Assembly (NCBI GenBank): GCA_025360285.1
Contig: JANYCM010000085.1
Span: 1-16,069 of the forward strand
Direction: 5' to 3'
DNA length: 16,069 bases
Origin: Sphingomonadales bacterium
GTDB taxonomy: Bacteria > Pseudomonadota > Alphaproteobacteria > Sphingomonadales > Sphingomonadaceae
Below are positions 13,310 through 16,069 of this stretch, in pieces (the stretch's first letter is position 1; every line of letters starts with the position of its first letter). A model generated the notes under the pieces. It was not told the DNA's origin, did no database searches, and saw only the letters and a program-made list of their open reading frames with translations. The position numbers were made by a program, and so were the translations under genes.

Positions 13310-14683
13310 CTACCGCTCGCGCCCCGGCACAACCAAATTGAGCACCACGGCGATCACCGCTGCTGGCAGCACCCCCGATGTCGCCATCATCCGCAGTGTT
13401 TCGGGCAGATGCGCCACCGCGCCGGGTTCGAGTTGCAAGCCCAGGCTGACCGACAGCGCCAGGCCGAAGATCAGCATGTTGCGCTGCGTCCAGGCGACCC
13501 CTGCCAGCATCGACACCGCCGCCGACGCCACCATGCCGAACATCACAATGACGCCGCCGCCCAGCACTTCGATGGGAATCGTGGTGATCACCGCGCCGAT
13601 CTTGGGCGCAAGGCCGCAGACGATGAGGAACACAGCGCCAATGGTGACGATATGCCGGCTCATCACCCCGGTGATGGCGATCAGCCCGACATTCTGACTG
13701 AACGAGGTATTGGGCATGGCCCCGAACGCTGCCGCCAATGCCGTGCCCACGCCATCGGCCGCCACCGCGCCGACGAGTTCGCGATCGGTCGCCGGCCGGC
13801 CGGCAGTGCCTTCGCAGATCGCCGTGACATCGCCGATAGATTCGATCGCCGACACAAAGCCCATCAGGCAAAAGCCGATAATCGCCGAGGCGGACAGCGC
13901 AAAGCCGAAGTGGAACGGCGATGGCACCATGATCCAGCCGGCACCACCGACCGCCGCCAGCGACACCCGCCCCAGCACTGCCGCCGCAGCATAGCCGGCC
14001 AATAGCCCAAGCAGGATGGCCGCCGTGGACCAGATGCCACGCGCGAAGAAGCTGAGGACCAACGTTGTCACCACGACAACGCCGGCGAGCAGCCAGCTTG
14101 TCCCTGCCCCATAGGCCGGGGTGCCAATCGCCGGCACGCCGCCGGCGGCATATTGAACGCCGATGCGCATCAGCGACAGCCCGATCATCAGCACCACCAG
14201 CCCCGTCACCAGCGGCGGCAGGGCGAAGCGGATGCGGCCAACAAAAATGCTGAGGCCGGTATGGAACACCCCGCCGATCAGTGCCGCCGTCGTCAGTTCT
14301 GCCATGGCGGCGACGCCATGCCCGGCAACGATCGGGATCATCACCGGCAGAAAGGCAAAGCTGGTGCCCTGGACGATCGGCAGGCGGGCGCCGACCGGGC
14401 CAAGCCCGACGGTCTGCAACAAGGTAGCGATGCCGGCGAAGAGCATCGACATCTGGATGAGATAAATGAGCTCGCCCGGATCGGGCGAGCCAAAGCCGAA
14501 ACCGGCGGCGCCCGCAACGATGATCGCCGGTGTCAGATTGCTGACGAACATCGCCAGAACATGCTGGATCCCCAGCGGAATCGCCACGGCGAGCGGCGGC
14601 AGATAATCGGTGTCACGCGCCTGTGCGGCGGTCATCAGGCCGGAGGCAGCGGCACCGGCCGACGGCAGACGGCTTTGCTTCAT
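13310..14683 (-). CDS. NCS2 family xanthine/urate-type permease
   Basis: A 457-aa multi-pass inner-membrane transporter of the nucleobase-ascorbate (NCS2) family. Family signatures are present: the QH pair (Q40, H41) in the first helix, GTSFAFLP, ESIGD (E281 to D285), and the NAT motif QNVGLIAITG (330-339). Q at the first position and TG at the end of that motif are features of the xanthine/urate group; uracil permeases differ here. The likely activity is proton-coupled uptake of xanthine, urate or a related oxopurine. I chose ATG at 14681-14683 because GGGGAA lies about 7 nt upstream and the remaining open frame overlaps the deaminase gene. It starts 19 bp after the 8-oxoguanine deaminase-like gene, so the two are an operon for purine use. 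Confidence 0.93.
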   Translation of the reverse strand: MKQSRLPSAGAAASGLMTAAQARDTDYLPPLAVAIPLGIQHVLAMFVSNLTPAIIVAGAAGFGFGSPDPGELIYLIQMSMLFAGIATLLQTVGLGPVGARLPIVQGTSFAFLPVMIPIVAGHGVAAMAELTTAALIGGVFHTGLSIFVGRIRFALPPLVTGLVVLMIGLSLMRIGVQYAAGGVPAIGTPAYGAGTSWLLAGVVVVTTLVLSFFARGIWSTAAILLGLLAGYAAAAVLGRVSLAAVGGAGWIMVPSPFHFGFALSASAIIGFCLMGFVSAIESIGDVTAICEGTAGRPATDRELVGAVAADGVGTALAAAFGAMPNTSFSQNVGLIAITGVMSRHIVTIGAVFLIVCGLAPKIGAVITTIPIEVLGGGVIVMFGMVASAAVSMLAGVAWTQRNMLIFGLALSVSLGLQLEPGAVAHLPETLRMMATSGVLPAAVIAVVLNLVVPGRER

Positions 14684-14702
14684 TCTCGGTTCCCCGGCGG
14701 CA

Positions 14703-16058
14703 TCAGAATAGCGCCTTGAGACGGGCAAGCGATCGATCCGCCGCCGCCAGAATATCGTGGCGGCTGGCCTGCACCAGGTTGCCATCGCGCACGACGGCGC
14801 GGCCCTCGACAAAGACATCGCGCGCCGCGGCCGGCGGGCACAGGACCAGCGCCGCCACCTTGTCCCAGGCACCCAGCGAGCTTGGCCCGCCCATGTCCCA
14901 GATGGCGATGTCGGCGCGCTGCCCCGGTGCGATCGATCCGCAATCGTCGCGGCCGAGCATTTCCGCGCCGCCCCGTGTCGCGATGAACAGCGCATCGCGC
15001 GGATCAAAGGCCGCGGCGCCGCCGATGGCACGCTGGAGCAGCAGCGCCTGGCGCGCCTCCAGCAACAGATTGCCGCTGTCATTCGACGCCGACCCATCGA
15101 CGCCCAGCCCCAGCGGCACACCTTGCGCAAACATCGCCTTCAAGGGCGCGATGCCCGAGCCAAGCCGGCAGTTCGAACAGGGGCAATGTGCCACGCCGGT
15201 GCGCGTGCGGGCGAACAATGCGATCTCGTCGGCATCCAGTTGCACACAATGCGCCATCCAGACATCGGGCCCGGTCCAGCCCAGGCTTTCGGCATAATGG
15301 CCGGGCCGGCAGCCGAATTTTGCCAGCGAAAACGCCACATCGTCAGCGTCTTCCGCCAGATGCGTGTGCAGCATGACGCCCTTGTCACGGGCCAGCAGCG
15401 CCGCATCGCGCATCAGGCCCTGGCTGACCGAAAACGGCGAACAGGGCGCCACGCCGATCCGCAGCATGGCACCGGGGCGCGGATCATGGAAGCGGTCGAT
15501 GACGCGGATTGTGTCGGCCAGGATCACTGGCTCGGCCTCAACGAGGCTGTCGGGGGGCAGGCCGCCGCCGCTTTCGCCGACGCTCATCGCGCCGCGCGTG
15601 GCGTGAAAGCGCAGGCCTATGCCCTGCGCGGCGGCGATGCTGTCATCAAGTGTCACGCCGTTTGGAAACAGATAGAGGTGATCGCTGGTCAGCGTGCAGC
15701 CCGACAGCGCCAATTCCGCCAGCCCCAATTGCGTCGCGGCAAACACATCTTCAGGGCGATACTGCGCCCAGATGGGGTAAAGCCGTTTCAGCCAGCCGAA
15801 CAACGGCGCGTTGATGGCGCCCGGCAGGCTGCGCGTCAGCGACTGATACAGATGGTGGTGCGTGTTGACGAGGCCGGGGGTAACGATGCAGCCGGCGGCG
15901 TCGATGATTGTGTCGGCCGCATCGAGGCAGACGGCGGCCCCAGGCCCCACAGCTTCGATGACGCCATCCCGAAACGCTACCGCCCCGCCCGCAATTTCCT
16001 GCCGCGCATCATCCATGCAGACGACAAAATCGGCATTTTTGATGACCGTCAGCGCCAT
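14703..16058 (-). CDS. 8-oxoguanine deaminase-like amidohydrolase
   Basis: A 451-aa cytosolic amidohydrolase of the TRZ/ATZ/SsnA group. Active-site motifs: TPGLVNTHHHLYQSLTR (H67/H69 as HxH), THLAED (H233, E236), MAHCVQLD (H270) and LGVDGSASND (D321). SDHLYLFPNG and HCPCSNCRLGSGIAP match the subgroup that deaminates 8-oxoguanine to urate and ammonia; hydroxydechloroatrazine hydrolases (AtzB) are the close alternative. No signal peptide is seen. The next gene encodes a xanthine/urate-type permease, which strengthens the purine assignment. The ATG at 16056-16058 is 11 bp from the window edge and has only a weak Shine-Dalgarno, so promoter and upstream genes are not visible. The gene appears complete, with the expected N-terminal beta strands. 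Confidence 0.9.
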   Translation of the reverse strand: MALTVIKNADFVVCMDDARQEIAGGAVAFRDGVIEAVGPGAAVCLDAADTIIDAAGCIVTPGLVNTHHHLYQSLTRSLPGAINAPLFGWLKRLYPIWAQYRPEDVFAATQLGLAELALSGCTLTSDHLYLFPNGVTLDDSIAAAQGIGLRFHATRGAMSVGESGGGLPPDSLVEAEPVILADTIRVIDRFHDPRPGAMLRIGVAPCSPFSVSQGLMRDAALLARDKGVMLHTHLAEDADDVAFSLAKFGCRPGHYAESLGWTGPDVWMAHCVQLDADEIALFARTRTGVAHCPCSNCRLGSGIAPLKAMFAQGVPLGLGVDGSASNDSGNLLLEARQALLLQRAIGGAAAFDPRDALFIATRGGAEMLGRDDCGSIAPGQRADIAIWDMGGPSSLGAWDKVAALVLCPPAAARDVFVEGRAVVRDGNLVQASRHDILAAADRSLARLKALF

Positions 16059-16069
16059 GGGTCAACACC

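Overview
The window is a GC-rich, densely coding chromosomal segment, most likely from an alphaproteobacterium of the sphingomonad group. The best clue is the C-terminal signal PEPxxWAMLIAGFGLVG followed by RRR on the small secreted proteins, which is the PEPxxWA form of PEP-CTERM typical of sphingomonads. The Tat-exported DUF1552 protein, the multiheme-type DUF1592 protein and the REP-like GTCATTCC palindrome fit the same group. No rRNA, tRNA, CRISPR array, integrase or transposase was seen.

Region 1 (19-2928, minus strand) holds three tandem paralogous PEP-CTERM proteins. Each has its own long 5' region, and two perfect GC-rich hairpins with T-runs terminate the second and third genes. Genes 1 and 2 are preceded by near-perfect sigma-54 (RpoN) -24/-12 promoters with dyad elements about 80-110 bp further upstream, so they probably answer to a PrsR-like enhancer-binding protein. 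Gene 3 has a degenerate sorting motif (PES instead of PEP) and a different, AT-rich upstream region.

Region 2 (3262-7109) holds a YcbL-type metallo-beta-lactamase-fold hydrolase (plus strand). It converges on a two-gene minus-strand unit encoding two exported metal-dependent hydrolases: an adenosine-deaminase-family protein and a YtcJ-like amidohydrolase.

Region 3 (7295-13161, plus strand) is a cassette of four genes. A DUF1587/1595/1592/1588/1585 protein with two CxxCH heme motifs overlaps a Tat-exported DUF1552 protein by 4 bp, which in turn overlaps a secreted ankyrin-repeat protein by 8 bp. A cytochrome b561-type membrane protein follows after 62 bp. The layout suggests an uncharacterised periplasmic redox system with a membrane electron carrier.

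Region 4 (13310-16058, minus strand) is a two-gene purine unit: an 8-oxoguanine deaminase-like amidohydrolase, then 19 bp downstream an NCS2 xanthine/urate-type permease. A 32-bp REP-like palindrome lies between this unit and the convergent cytochrome b gene.
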